NCBI RefSeq assembly: GCF_014649015.1
Contig: NZ_BMSF01000004.1
Location: 248,001 to 312,000, forward strand
Direction of reading: 5' to 3'
Source: Streptomyces narbonensis
GTDB lineage: Bacteria; Actinomycetota; Actinomycetes; Streptomycetales; Streptomycetaceae
Length of the DNA stretch: 64,000 nt
Shown here: positions 44,006 to 52,524 of the stretch, one piece after another
Numbering within the stretch: the first letter of the stretch is position 1
Layout of the letters: every line of letters starts with the position of its first letter
Made by a program: the position numbers and the translations under genes
Notes under the pieces: generated by a model
Told to the model about the DNA's origin: nothing
The model's input: the letters and a program-made list of their open reading frames with translations, nothing else
The model's database searches: none

Positions 44006-45853
44006 ATGCGCTTCAGACAACATCACCTGGGCAGGGTCCTGGCGGCCGTCGGCCTCACCGCGGGCACCCTCGCGTTCGCGGCGGCCGGTCCCGCCACGGC
44101 TGACGTGGTCGAGCCCTTCGGCAAGCGGTACGACGCATCGCTGTACGGCGACTTCACCACGATCGGCAACACGGTCATGGGCTGTCCGACCGGGCCCTCC
44201 GACATGGCCGCGCGCTGCGCGGCCGCGTCGGAGGGGGAGGGCTCCGACAACAACAACACGTTCGTGATGCGGAAGATCGACGCCGCCGGCCCGGCGACCG
44301 GGGGCGGGGCGCCCGACTTCGGCTCCAGCACCGGTCACGTGAAGATCCCGGCGGGCGCCGAGGTCGCGTACGCCCGGCTGTTCTGGGGCGGCAACGACGG
44401 CACGTACAAGGGGCCGAGCGGGGCGCAGCTCCGGCGCTGCGACATCTCGGGCGCCGACGTCACGCCCTCGCCCGGCGATCCGGCGACGACCGCGCCGGTG
44501 ATCAGGGTCGGGACGGGGGCGGCGACGCCGGTCACGATCGACAGCATGGTCGCCGACCCGGCCGACACCGGCGGCCCGCACTACTACACGGGCGAGTCGG
44601 ACGTGACGGCCGCCTTCGCGGGCGTCTCGGGGACGGACGCGCGGGTCTCGGTGGGCAACGTCTGGGCGCCGGACGGCAAGGGCTGCGTGGCGGGCTGGTC
44701 CCTGACCGTCGTCCACAGGTTCCCGGGCCCGGACCCGGCCCGCGCCCCGGAGCGGCGGAACGTGTACGTCTACGGCGGCCACGTCCTCCAGCGGTCGACC
44801 TCCCCCGCGACCACCGTCACCGTCGACGGCTTCCACCGCGGCCCGGGCACGGTACGGGCGAGCGTGACGGCGTACGAGGGCGACTGGAACACCCCGGGCG
44901 ACAAGTTCCTCGTCGACGGCAGGAACGTCACCGAGGCCCACACCGGGAACACGAACAACTTCTTCGTCAGCGAGGACGACGGCGCGGTCGCTCCCGAGCT
45001 CGGAAACAACCTGAGCATCGACGCCAAGGCCTTCGCCGTCCCGGACGGCGCCGTCCCGCAGGGCGCGACCTCGGCCGACCTGACCTTCTCCACGAACGGC
45101 GACACCTACGTGCCGTCCGGGCTGGCCTTCTCCGTGCCGGTCCCCGACCTGGAGATCACCAAGACGGCGAGCCCGCGGACGGTGAAGCCGGGCGACACCC
45201 TCACGTACACGATCACCGCGAAGAACGTCGGCCCGCTCGACCACCCGAACGCCAGGTTCGGCGACGACCTGACCGGGAACCTCGACGACGCCGCCTACAA
45301 CGGCGACGCGAAGGCGGACCTCGGCACGGTGTCGTACGAGAAGCCGAGGATCGGATACGTCGGGACCATCCCGGCGGGGAAGACGGCCACCGTCACGTAC
45401 TCGGTGACGATCAAGGATCCGGCGACCGGGGACGGCAAGCTCCGCAACAGCGTCGAGGTGGCGACCCCGCGCTCCAACTGCGGCGACGGCAGCGAGGACC
45501 CGTCCTGCGCGGTGGCCCCGGTGCTGGACCGGCCGGAGAGCCCGAGCCCGACGACCCCGGCCCCCACGACCCCGGCGCCGGGCGAGCCGTCGGCGAGCGC
45601 GACGCAGCCGACTCCGCCGGCCGGGACCGAGGACCCGTCCGCCTCGCCCTCGGCCCCCGCCTCCCCCACGGCGAGCGCGGCCGCCCCGACCTCCCCGCCC
45701 CCGCCCGCGCCGGGCCCGCAGGGCGGCTCCGGCTCGATGGCCGACACGGGCAGCAGCGGTGAGCGGCTGTGGCTGCTCGGCGCGCTCGGCGTGGCACTCG
45801 CGGCGACGGGCCTGGTGGCGAAGGCGGCGATGCGCGACCGCCACGAACGCTGA
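44006..45853 (+). CDS. Sortase-anchored surface protein with DUF11 repeat
   Basis: A 615-residue exported protein: signal peptide (LGRVLAAVGLTAGTLAFAAAG, cleavage after ATA), a long N-terminal beta region (about 35-375) of unknown family, a DUF11 domain (about 380-495; LEITKTASPRTVKPGDTLTY), a Pro/Thr/Ala wall-spanning linker (about 510-575), and a C-terminal sorting signal MADTG followed by a hydrophobic helix and RDRHER. The MADTG motif resembles the LAXTG type used by actinobacterial class E sortases. It should be linked to peptidoglycan. No sortase gene is in the window. Confidence 0.82.
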   Translation: MRFRQHHLGRVLAAVGLTAGTLAFAAAGPATADVVEPFGKRYDASLYGDFTTIGNTVMGCPTGPSDMAARCAAASEGEGSDNNNTFVMRKIDAAGPATGGGAPDFGSSTGHVKIPAGAEVAYARLFWGGNDGTYKGPSGAQLRRCDISGADVTPSPGDPATTAPVIRVGTGAATPVTIDSMVADPADTGGPHYYTGESDVTAAFAGVSGTDARVSVGNVWAPDGKGCVAGWSLTVVHRFPGPDPARAPERRNVYVYGGHVLQRSTSPATTVTVDGFHRGPGTVRASVTAYEGDWNTPGDKFLVDGRNVTEAHTGNTNNFFVSEDDGAVAPELGNNLSIDAKAFAVPDGAVPQGATSADLTFSTNGDTYVPSGLAFSVPVPDLEITKTASPRTVKPGDTLTYTITAKNVGPLDHPNARFGDDLTGNLDDAAYNGDAKADLGTVSYEKPRIGYVGTIPAGKTATVTYSVTIKDPATGDGKLRNSVEVATPRSNCGDGSEDPSCAVAPVLDRPESPSPTTPAPTTPAPGEPSASATQPTPPAGTEDPSASPSAPASPTASAAAPTSPPPPAPGPQGGSGSMADTGSSGERLWLLGALGVALAATGLVAKAAMRDRHER

Positions 45854-45989
45854 CCCGCGCCGACCCGCGCTGAGCCTCGTTGGACAGCGCCGGCTGACCC
45901 GCGCTCACCTGCGCTGACTCTTCGTGGCCGAATCGGCCCGTCTCGTATACGTACGTTTGAGCGTTTACGGGACGGGCTAGGTTCGCCAC

Positions 45990-47435
45990 ATGGCTACTGT
46001 GCTCGTGGCATCCAACCGGGGACCCGTCTCGTACAAGCTCGGCGAGGACGGCTCGCTCACCCCCCGCAGGGGCGGCGGAGGCCTGGTCTCGGGTCTGAGC
46101 GCCGTCTCCGCCGACGACTCGCAGGAGAGCCTGTGGGTGTGCGCGGCGCTCGGCGAGGGCGACCGGGAGGCGGTGCGGCGCGGGGTCGGCGAGCCGGGCG
46201 TGCGGATGCTGGACATCCCCCCGGAGGTGTACGCCGACGCGTACAACGGCATCGCGAACTCGGTCCTGTGGTTCCTCCACCACCACCTGTACGACATCTC
46301 CCGCGAGCCGGTCTTCGACGCGGAGTTCCGGGGCCGCTGGGAGTCGTACCGCGCCTACAACCGCGCCTTCGCCGAGGCCCTGGCCGCCGAGGCCGCGGAC
46401 GGCGCGGCGGTCCTGGTGCAGGACTACCACCTGGCCCTGGTCCCGGGGATGCTCCGCGACCTCCGCCCGGACCTGCGGATCGCGCACTTCACGCACACGC
46501 CGTGGGGCTCCCCCGACTACCTGCGCATGCTCCCGGACGACATCCGCGAGGAGCTGCTCTGGGGGATGCTCGGCGCGGACGAGCTGGGTTTCCACACCTG
46601 GACCTGGGCGATGGCGTTCGTCATGGGCGCGTCCATGGACACGGAGCGCGGGGTGGCCCAGGGCCTGTCGCCGACCGGGGACTCCTGGCGCGGCGTGGAG
46701 CACCTGCGCTACGGGGCCGGGAAGGGCCGCACCCGGGTCCGGGCGTACCCGCTAGGCGTCGACGCCGAGGAGCTGCGCGCCCTGGCCCACCGGCCGGAGG
46801 TGGACGAGAAGCTGGCCGCCCTCCGTGCCGAGATCGGCGACCGCAGGACCATCGTCCGCGTCGACCGGACCGAGCTCTCCAAGAACATCCTGCGCGGCCT
46901 CCTGGCCTACCGCGAGCTCCTCACCACCCACCCCGAGTGGCGCGACCGGGTCGTCCACCTGGCCTCGGCGTACCCCTCGCGCCAGGACCTGGAGTCGTAC
47001 CGCTCGTACACGGCGGCCGTGCGCACGCTCGCGGAGGAGATCAACACCGAGTTCGGCACGGCCGACTGGCAGCCGGTCCTGGTCTCGGTGCAGGACGACT
47101 TCCCCCGCTCCCTCGCCGCCTACCGGCTCGCGGACGTGGCCCTGGTGAACCCGGTGCGCGACGGCATGAACCTGGTCGCGAAGGAGATACCGGTGGTCTC
47201 GGAGGCCGGCTGCGCGCTGGTCCTGTCCCGGGAGGCGGGCGCGTACACGGAACTGAGGGACGACGCCCTCACGGTGAACCCCTTCGACGTGTCGCAGACG
47301 GCGGAGGCCCTGCACACGGCCCTGTCGATGTCCCCCTCGGAGCGCTCCGAGCGCACGAAGCGCCTCGCGGCGGCGGCGACGGCCCTCCCGCCGCAGCGCT
47401 GGTTCCTCGCCCAGCTGGAGGCGCTCCGGGACTAG
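45990..47435 (+). CDS. otsA: Trehalose-6-phosphate synthase
   Basis: Makes trehalose 6-phosphate from a nucleotide glucose and glucose 6-phosphate. The 481-residue GT20 protein shows VLVASNRGPVSYKL, the Gly-rich loop RRGGGGLVSGL, VLVQDYHLALVPGMLRD, HFTHTPWGSPDY, RVDRTELSKNILRGL and LVNPVRDGMNLVAKE. Its partner phosphatase gene (51287-52129) lies 4 kb away on the other strand, so the two are not co-transcribed. Trehalose is the main spore and stress sugar in Streptomyces. Confidence 0.95.
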   Translation: MATVLVASNRGPVSYKLGEDGSLTPRRGGGGLVSGLSAVSADDSQESLWVCAALGEGDREAVRRGVGEPGVRMLDIPPEVYADAYNGIANSVLWFLHHHLYDISREPVFDAEFRGRWESYRAYNRAFAEALAAEAADGAAVLVQDYHLALVPGMLRDLRPDLRIAHFTHTPWGSPDYLRMLPDDIREELLWGMLGADELGFHTWTWAMAFVMGASMDTERGVAQGLSPTGDSWRGVEHLRYGAGKGRTRVRAYPLGVDAEELRALAHRPEVDEKLAALRAEIGDRRTIVRVDRTELSKNILRGLLAYRELLTTHPEWRDRVVHLASAYPSRQDLESYRSYTAAVRTLAEEINTEFGTADWQPVLVSVQDDFPRSLAAYRLADVALVNPVRDGMNLVAKEIPVVSEAGCALVLSREAGAYTELRDDALTVNPFDVSQTAEALHTALSMSPSERSERTKRLAAAATALPPQRWFLAQLEALRD

Positions 47436-47459
47436 GACCTTTCCTCTGGATCAGGCCCC

Positions 47460-47801
47460 CTACGCGGACTGGCTCCGCTCGCGCCCCCACGCCGCCAGTG
47501 GTTCGAGGGCGACGTTGAGTCGCATGCCGTCCTTGGTCAGGCCGTACTCGACGCGGGGCGGTACCTCGTCGTAGGCCACGCGGTCCACGATGCCGTCCGC
47601 CTCCATCTCCCGCAGATGGGAGGCGAGGACCTTCTCGGTGATGCCCGGGACCAGCCGGCGCAGTTCACCGAAGCGCCGGCGCGGGTGCTCGTGGAGCGCC
47701 CAGAGGATGAGCACCTTCCACTTGCCACCGATGACCTCCATCGACACGTCGATCCCGCAGACGTGCCCGCCCCCGACGCAGGGCCGGTTTGCCGTCGCCA
47801 T
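47460..47801 (-). CDS. HxlR-family transcriptional regulator
   Basis: A 113-residue winged-helix regulator: MEVIGGKWKVLILWALHE, RRRFGELRRLVPGITEKVLASHLREME and the wing VPPRVEYGLTKDG are standard HxlR features. Two cysteines near the N-terminus (CVGGGHVCG) could sense oxidants or electrophiles, as in some HxlR proteins. It is divergent from the imine-reductase-like gene, with an 18-bp palindrome between them, so it probably controls that gene and itself. Confidence 0.9.
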   Translation of the reverse strand: MATANRPCVGGGHVCGIDVSMEVIGGKWKVLILWALHEHPRRRFGELRRLVPGITEKVLASHLREMEADGIVDRVAYDEVPPRVEYGLTKDGMRLNVALEPLAAWGRERSQSA

Positions 47802-47842
47802 GTGCCCACCCTCCTGACCTGTTCACTCACCTCAGGGTAACC

Positions 47843-47860
47843 ACCCACTTCCAAGTGGGT
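47843..47860. promoter_or_regulatory. Palindromic operator, probably for HxlR
   Basis: ACCCACTT-CC-AAGTGGGT is an 18-bp palindrome with perfect 8-bp arms, placed between the two divergent start codons (41 and 38 bp away). HxlR proteins commonly bind such ACTT/AAGT inverted repeats. Confidence 0.65.
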
Positions 47861-47898
47861 ACTTGAGCAGGTCAGAGCGGTCGAGCAGCCTTGTCGGC

Positions 47899-48780
47899 AT
47901 GGCAGCGAACACGTCCTCGAAGACCCCCGTCACCCTCCTCGGCCTCGGCGCCATGGGCACCGCCCTCGCCCGCACCTGGCTCGCCGCCGGGCACCCCCTC
48001 ACCGTCTGGAACCGCACCCCCGCCCGCGCCGACGCGCTCGTCGGGGCGGGAGCGAAGGCCTCCGGCGCAGTCGCCGAGGCCGTCGCGGCGAGCACCCTCG
48101 TCGTCGTCTGCCTGCTCGACGACGCGTCCGTCGGCGAGGCGCTCGACGGGGTCGACCTGACGGGGAAGGACCTCGTCAACCTCACCACCACGACCCCGGC
48201 CCAGGCCCGCGCCCGAGCCGAGTGGGCCGCCGGGCGCGGCGCCCGCTATCTGGACGGCGGGATCATGGCCGTACCGCCGATGGTCGGCGTCCCGGAGGCC
48301 GGCGGGTACGTCTTCTACAGCGGCGCGGCCGGGCTGTTCGAGGAGCACCGGGAGACCCTGGCCGTCCCCGTCGGCACCCGGTACGTCGGCGCGGACGCGG
48401 GCCACGCGGCCTTGCATGACGTGGCGCTGCTCAGCGGGATGTACGGAATGTTCGCCGGCGTCCACCACGCCTTCGCCCTGCTGCGCAAGGAGGACATCGA
48501 CCCGGTCGAGTTCGCCCCGCTGCTCGCGGACTGGCTCGCCGCGATGGCACAGGGCGTCCACCTGACCGCCGACCAGCTGCGGAGCGGCGACTACACGAAG
48601 GGCGTCGTCTCCAGCCTCGGCATGCAGGTCGCCGGCACGCCCACCTTCCTCGCCACCGCCGAACAGCAGGGCGTCAGCACCGAACTGCTCCGCCCGTACT
48701 TCGACCTGATGGCCCGCCGCCTGGCCGAGGCGGACGGCGACGAGGACCTGACGGGCGTCGTGGAGCTGCTGGTGCGCTGA
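47899..48780 (+). CDS. Imine reductase-like NAD(P)-dependent oxidoreductase
   Basis: A 293-residue member of the beta-hydroxyacid dehydrogenase/imine reductase superfamily: VTLLGLGAMGTALARTWLAAGH, VWNRTPARADALVGAGA (NADPH-type basic residue), VNLTTTTPAQAR, a long central helix, and AALHDVALLSGMYGMF with an Asp at the position of the catalytic Asp of many imine reductases. The typical hydroxyacid-dehydrogenase lysine is not evident. Substrate unknown. I chose the ATG at 47899. Likely regulated by the divergent HxlR gene. Confidence 0.85.
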   Translation: MAANTSSKTPVTLLGLGAMGTALARTWLAAGHPLTVWNRTPARADALVGAGAKASGAVAEAVAASTLVVVCLLDDASVGEALDGVDLTGKDLVNLTTTTPAQARARAEWAAGRGARYLDGGIMAVPPMVGVPEAGGYVFYSGAAGLFEEHRETLAVPVGTRYVGADAGHAALHDVALLSGMYGMFAGVHHAFALLRKEDIDPVEFAPLLADWLAAMAQGVHLTADQLRSGDYTKGVVSSLGMQVAGTPTFLATAEQQGVSTELLRPYFDLMARRLAEADGDEDLTGVVELLVR

Positions 48781-48940
48781 CGCTCGGGAAGCAGTGAAAT
48801 TTTACCCGGTCCGACCCCTCCTCCTAGCGGCCCCTCCCGTGTCAGACTCTGCCGCGATCGTTCCCCCAGGCGATCCGTCAGCCTCAAACGGAACCACGCG
48901 AACCATGCGGCACACCCGCATGTGAGCGAAGGGATCGCAA

Positions 48941-51256
48941 GTGAAGAAGATTGTCGTGGGCATGACCCTCGGGTCGGCGCTCACCGCACTCCTCGCCGCG
49001 GGGCTCACCCCCGCCTCCGCCGCGCAGGAGACCCAGGACACGGCACCGGCAGGCTCGGGAACGGCCTCGCACCGGTCCGACAACCGTCCGGGACCGCTCA
49101 CGAAGCAGCGCACCGAGCTACGCGAACAGGCGATCGACAAGATCGCCAAGGGGAAGGCGCGGGCGAACGCCGACGGCGTCGTCGAGGTGGCCGACGGCAA
49201 GTTCGCCGAGACCCTGACGACCACCGCCGACCGCCAGGAGAAGATCTTCACGATCCTCTCCGAGTTCGGCACGGACGGCTCCGGCAAGCTCGGCACCGCC
49301 CCCGGACCCCTGCACAACGAGATAGCCCGACCGGACCGGAGCGTGGACAACTCCAACGCCTGGACGGCCGACTTCGACAAGGCGTACTACGAGAACCTCT
49401 TCAACGGCTCCGGCGAGTCCATGAAGACGTACTACGAGAAGCTGTCGGGCGGCCGCTACTCGGTCACCAACGTCGTCGAGGACTGGGTCAAGGTCCCCCA
49501 CAACGCCTCCTTCTACGGCGACAACGCCGTCGAGGACACCGGCGGCTCGTGGGCCTTCGTCCAGGACACCGGCGACGCCTGGTGGAACGCGCAGCTCGCG
49601 GCCGGCAAGTCGCCCGCCGAGATCGACGCCCACCTCGCCCAGTTCGACGTCTGGGACCGCAACGACTGGGACCACGACGGGAACTTCGACGAGGCCGACG
49701 GCTACATCGACCACTTCCAGGCCGTCCACGCCGGCATGGGCGAGGACGCCGGCGGCGGCGCGCAGGGCGAGGACGCCATCTGGTCCCACCGCTGGTACGT
49801 GAACGGCGACGACTACGGCCTGACGGGCCCGGACGTCAGCGGCGTCCAGAACAAGGCCGGCGGCGCCCGCATCGGCCAGTCCAGGTACTGGCTCGGCGAC
49901 TACACCACCGAGGGCGAGAACGGCGGACTCGGCGTCTTCTGCCACGAGTTCGGCCACGACCTCGGCCTCCCGGACTACTACGACACCGACGGCGGCGAGA
50001 ACTCCACCGCCTTCTGGACCCTCATGAGCTCCGGCTCGTGGCTGAGCCACGGCGCCGCCGCCGACGCGGGCATCGGCACCCACCCCGGTCTCATGGGCGC
50101 CGAGGAGAAGCTCTTCCTCGGCTGGCTGGACTACACCGACGCCCCGCTCGGCGCCTCCGGCACGTACACCCTCAACCCCGCCCAGCTGCAGGTCACCGGC
50201 AAGGACCAGGCGGTCCGCGTCGCGCTCCCGGACAAGACGAGCAGCACCGCCTACGCCACCCCCACCTCGGGCACCCACGCCTGGTGGACCGGCTCGGCCG
50301 ACGGCCTCAACCAGACCCTCACCCGCTCGGTGCCGGCCGCCCCGCGCGTCACCGTCAAGGCGAGCGCCTGGTACGAGATCGAGGCGGACTTCGACTACCT
50401 CTTCGCCGAGTACTCCCTCGACGGCGGCGCCACCTGGGCCCGCGCGGGCGAGGCCGTCGACGGCTCCTCGGCCGGCAAGTGGACGACCCTGCGGTACTCC
50501 TACGACTCCGCCGGCAAGCCGTCCCTCTTCCGCTTCCGCTACCAGACCGACGGCGGGATCCACTTCGCCGGCGCGTTCCTCGACGACATCACCCTGACCT
50601 CGGGCGGTACGAGCCTGGCGGCCGACGACGTCGAACAGGGCGCAGGCGGCTGGACGTCCACGGGCCGCTGGAAGATCTCCACCGGCACCGAGACCGCCAC
50701 CACCCCGCGCTACTACCTCCTGGAGAACCGCGAGTACGTCGGCGCCGACGCGCTCCTCGCCGAGGGCCCGTACCAGTTCAGCAAGGGCGTCACGGCGCCG
50801 GACTGGGTGGAGTGGTTCCGCTACCAGAACGGCCTGCTCGTCTGGTACGTCGACCGGTCCTTCGACGACAACAACGTCAGCAACCACCCCGGCGGCGGCC
50901 AGGCCATGGCCGTCGACGCCCGCCCGGCCCCCTTCACCTACCCGGACGGGACCGCGCCCACCAACCGGCGCCAGCCCTTCGACGCGACCTTCGGCCTGGA
51001 GGCCACGGACGCGACCTGCCTGCACCGCGAGGTCCTGGTGGGCAAGGGCGGCAACAAGACCGTCGAGACGCAGGCGGCCTGCGCCCCCTCCGTCCCGGGC
51101 ATCCCGGTCTTCGACGACACCGACCCGAACGCGTACTACGACACCTCGGCCCCGCAGGCCAGCGTCAAGGTCGCGGGCCACGGCGTCCGGGTCACCGTCA
51201 CCGGTGACGCCGGCGACGACCTGACGGTCGGCGTGACCAACCCGGCCGCGCACTGA
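48941..51256 (+). CDS. Secreted M6-family metalloprotease (immune inhibitor A-like)
   Basis: A 771-residue exported protease: signal peptide (KKIVVGMTLGSALTALLAAGL, cleavage after ASA), propeptide (about 30-110), and an M6 catalytic domain with the zinc site H335-E-F-G-H339 in FCHEFGHDLGLPDYYD, followed by a beta-sandwich with VKASAWYEIEADFDYLFAEY. Homologues degrade antimicrobial peptides and matrix proteins. The start is a GTG preceded by GAAGGGATCGCAA. Length is normal for the Streptomyces group. A terminator overlaps the end of the convergent otsB gene. Confidence 0.9.
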   Translation: MKKIVVGMTLGSALTALLAAGLTPASAAQETQDTAPAGSGTASHRSDNRPGPLTKQRTELREQAIDKIAKGKARANADGVVEVADGKFAETLTTTADRQEKIFTILSEFGTDGSGKLGTAPGPLHNEIARPDRSVDNSNAWTADFDKAYYENLFNGSGESMKTYYEKLSGGRYSVTNVVEDWVKVPHNASFYGDNAVEDTGGSWAFVQDTGDAWWNAQLAAGKSPAEIDAHLAQFDVWDRNDWDHDGNFDEADGYIDHFQAVHAGMGEDAGGGAQGEDAIWSHRWYVNGDDYGLTGPDVSGVQNKAGGARIGQSRYWLGDYTTEGENGGLGVFCHEFGHDLGLPDYYDTDGGENSTAFWTLMSSGSWLSHGAAADAGIGTHPGLMGAEEKLFLGWLDYTDAPLGASGTYTLNPAQLQVTGKDQAVRVALPDKTSSTAYATPTSGTHAWWTGSADGLNQTLTRSVPAAPRVTVKASAWYEIEADFDYLFAEYSLDGGATWARAGEAVDGSSAGKWTTLRYSYDSAGKPSLFRFRYQTDGGIHFAGAFLDDITLTSGGTSLAADDVEQGAGGWTSTGRWKISTGTETATTPRYYLLENREYVGADALLAEGPYQFSKGVTAPDWVEWFRYQNGLLVWYVDRSFDDNNVSNHPGGGQAMAVDARPAPFTYPDGTAPTNRRQPFDATFGLEATDATCLHREVLVGKGGNKTVETQAACAPSVPGIPVFDDTDPNAYYDTSAPQASVKVAGHGVRVTVTGDAGDDLTVGVTNPAAH

Positions 51257-51268
51257 CCGACCCGACGG

Positions 51269-51306
51269 GGGCGGTGCGGAGGGGCTTCAGCCCTCCCGTA
51301 CCGCCC
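51269..51306. terminator. Bidirectional hairpin overlapping the otsB end
   Basis: GGGCGGT (51269-51275) with ACCGCCC (51300-51306), extended inside by CGGAGGG/CCCTCCCG. It includes the last codons of otsB, so the two convergent genes share one compact terminator. Confidence 0.7.
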
Positions 51307-52129
51307 TCGCCAGTTCCGTAAGGAACGCGACCACGCCCGGCGGCCCCTGGACCGAGAGGTCGGCACGCTCGGCGAGTTCCGGGACCTCGGAGGAGCCGCT
51401 GCGGACCAGGAGGCCGGGGGTGCCGTCGGAGCGGAGCTTCTCCACGGCGGCGAAGGCGGGCAGGTCGCCGAGGTCGTCGCCCGCGTACAGCACGGACCCG
51501 GCACCCACCTCCCGTACGTACTCGGCGAGCGCCATGCCCTTGTCCATGCCCGGGGGCCGCAGCTCCAGGACCATGCGGCCGGGCTCCAGGACGAGGCCGT
51601 GGTGGGTGGCGAGGTCGCCGAGCGGGCCCTTGAGGGCCTCGAAGGCGCCCTCCGGGTCGAGCGCGCGGCGGGTGTGGACGGCGACCGCCCGGCCCTTCTC
51701 CTCGATCCAGACGCCCGGCCAGGCGCCGGCCCGGTCGAGGAAGCCGGGGAGCTCGGCACGGACCGAGGCCACCCCCGGATGAGGGGCGGCGGCCCGGACG
51801 GTGCCGCTGACGGCGTCCCAACGCTCGGCACCGTAGTGGCCGAGGACGACGAGGTGTTCGAGGCCGGGGACTCCGGCGAAGCCGCCGTAGCGGACGGCGA
51901 CCCCGGCGGGCCGGCCGGTCACGACGGCGACGGAGGCGACCTGGGGGGCGAGGGCGGAGAGGGCGGCCACGGCACCGGGGTGGGCGCGGGCCTGTTCGGG
52001 GTCGGGGACGATCTCGGCGAGCGTCCCGTCGAAATCGAGGGCGACGACGGCTTTCGCGGGCCGCGCGAGGAGCGCGGCCAGACCGTCGCGGCCGGCGGAG
52101 GTGGTCGGGTGCGGAAGGCTGCTGACCAT
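51287..52129 (-). CDS. otsB: Trehalose-6-phosphate phosphatase
   Basis: Removes phosphate from trehalose 6-phosphate, completing the OtsA/OtsB route. The 280-residue HAD protein has motif I VALDFDGTLAEIVPDP (nucleophile and acid Asp), VVTGRPAG, EKGRAVAVHTRRA in the cap domain, GMDKGMAL and motif IV YAGDDLGDLPAF. I chose the ATG at 52129; an in-frame GTG two codons upstream is also possible. Not operonic with otsA. Confidence 0.92.
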   Translation of the reverse strand: MVSSLPHPTTSAGRDGLAALLARPAKAVVALDFDGTLAEIVPDPEQARAHPGAVAALSALAPQVASVAVVTGRPAGVAVRYGGFAGVPGLEHLVVLGHYGAERWDAVSGTVRAAAPHPGVASVRAELPGFLDRAGAWPGVWIEEKGRAVAVHTRRALDPEGAFEALKGPLGDLATHHGLVLEPGRMVLELRPPGMDKGMALAEYVREVGAGSVLYAGDDLGDLPAFAAVEKLRSDGTPGLLVRSGSSEVPELAERADLSVQGPPGVVAFLTELARAVREG

Positions 52130-52251
52130 GTTCACGACCCTACCGACGCGGGGCGTCCGCGTCAGCGTGGCCGGGGTCACGGGTACCGGACCCTTGCGCA
52201 GGTTCCGGACCCTGCGCCCCCAGGCCCTCGGGTGCCGACCCTTGCGCGCCT

Positions 52252-52512
52252 CTACCGCCTCTGCCGCTTCTCCTCCCGCACCCGCCGCAGCCGGTTGACC
52301 GTCACCGGGTCGTGGGCGAGGGCGCGCGGGTCGTCGAGGAGGGCGTTGAGCAGCTGGTAGTAGCGGGTCGGGGAGAGGCCGAGGCCCTCGCGCACGGCCC
52401 GCTCCTTGGCGCCGGGGCCGGGCCAGGAGCGGCGCTCGACGGCGAGGACGGCCCGCTCGCGCTCACCGAGCCCGCCGTCGCCGCCGCCCGCTGCTCCCTG
52501 CTCTTCGGTCAT
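52252..52512 (-). CDS. DUF3263 domain protein
   Basis: An 86-residue protein with the actinobacterial DUF3263 pattern: LGERERAVLAVERRSWPGPGAKERAVRE, GLSPTRYYQLLNALLDDP and VNRLRRVREEKRQRR. The centre resembles a helix-turn-helix (AVREGLGLSPTRYYQLLN), so DNA binding is plausible. It lies 12 bp after the sugar-binding lipoprotein gene on the same strand and is probably co-transcribed. Function unknown. Confidence 0.85.
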   Translation of the reverse strand: MTEEQGAAGGGDGGLGERERAVLAVERRSWPGPGAKERAVREGLGLSPTRYYQLLNALLDDPRALAHDPVTVNRLRRVREEKRQRR

Positions 52513-52524
52513 ACGAACAACCTA

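Noticed and set aside
49118-51253. 711-residue frame on the minus strand across the M6 protease
   Set aside because: Antisense shadow; the protease has a signal peptide and zinc motif.
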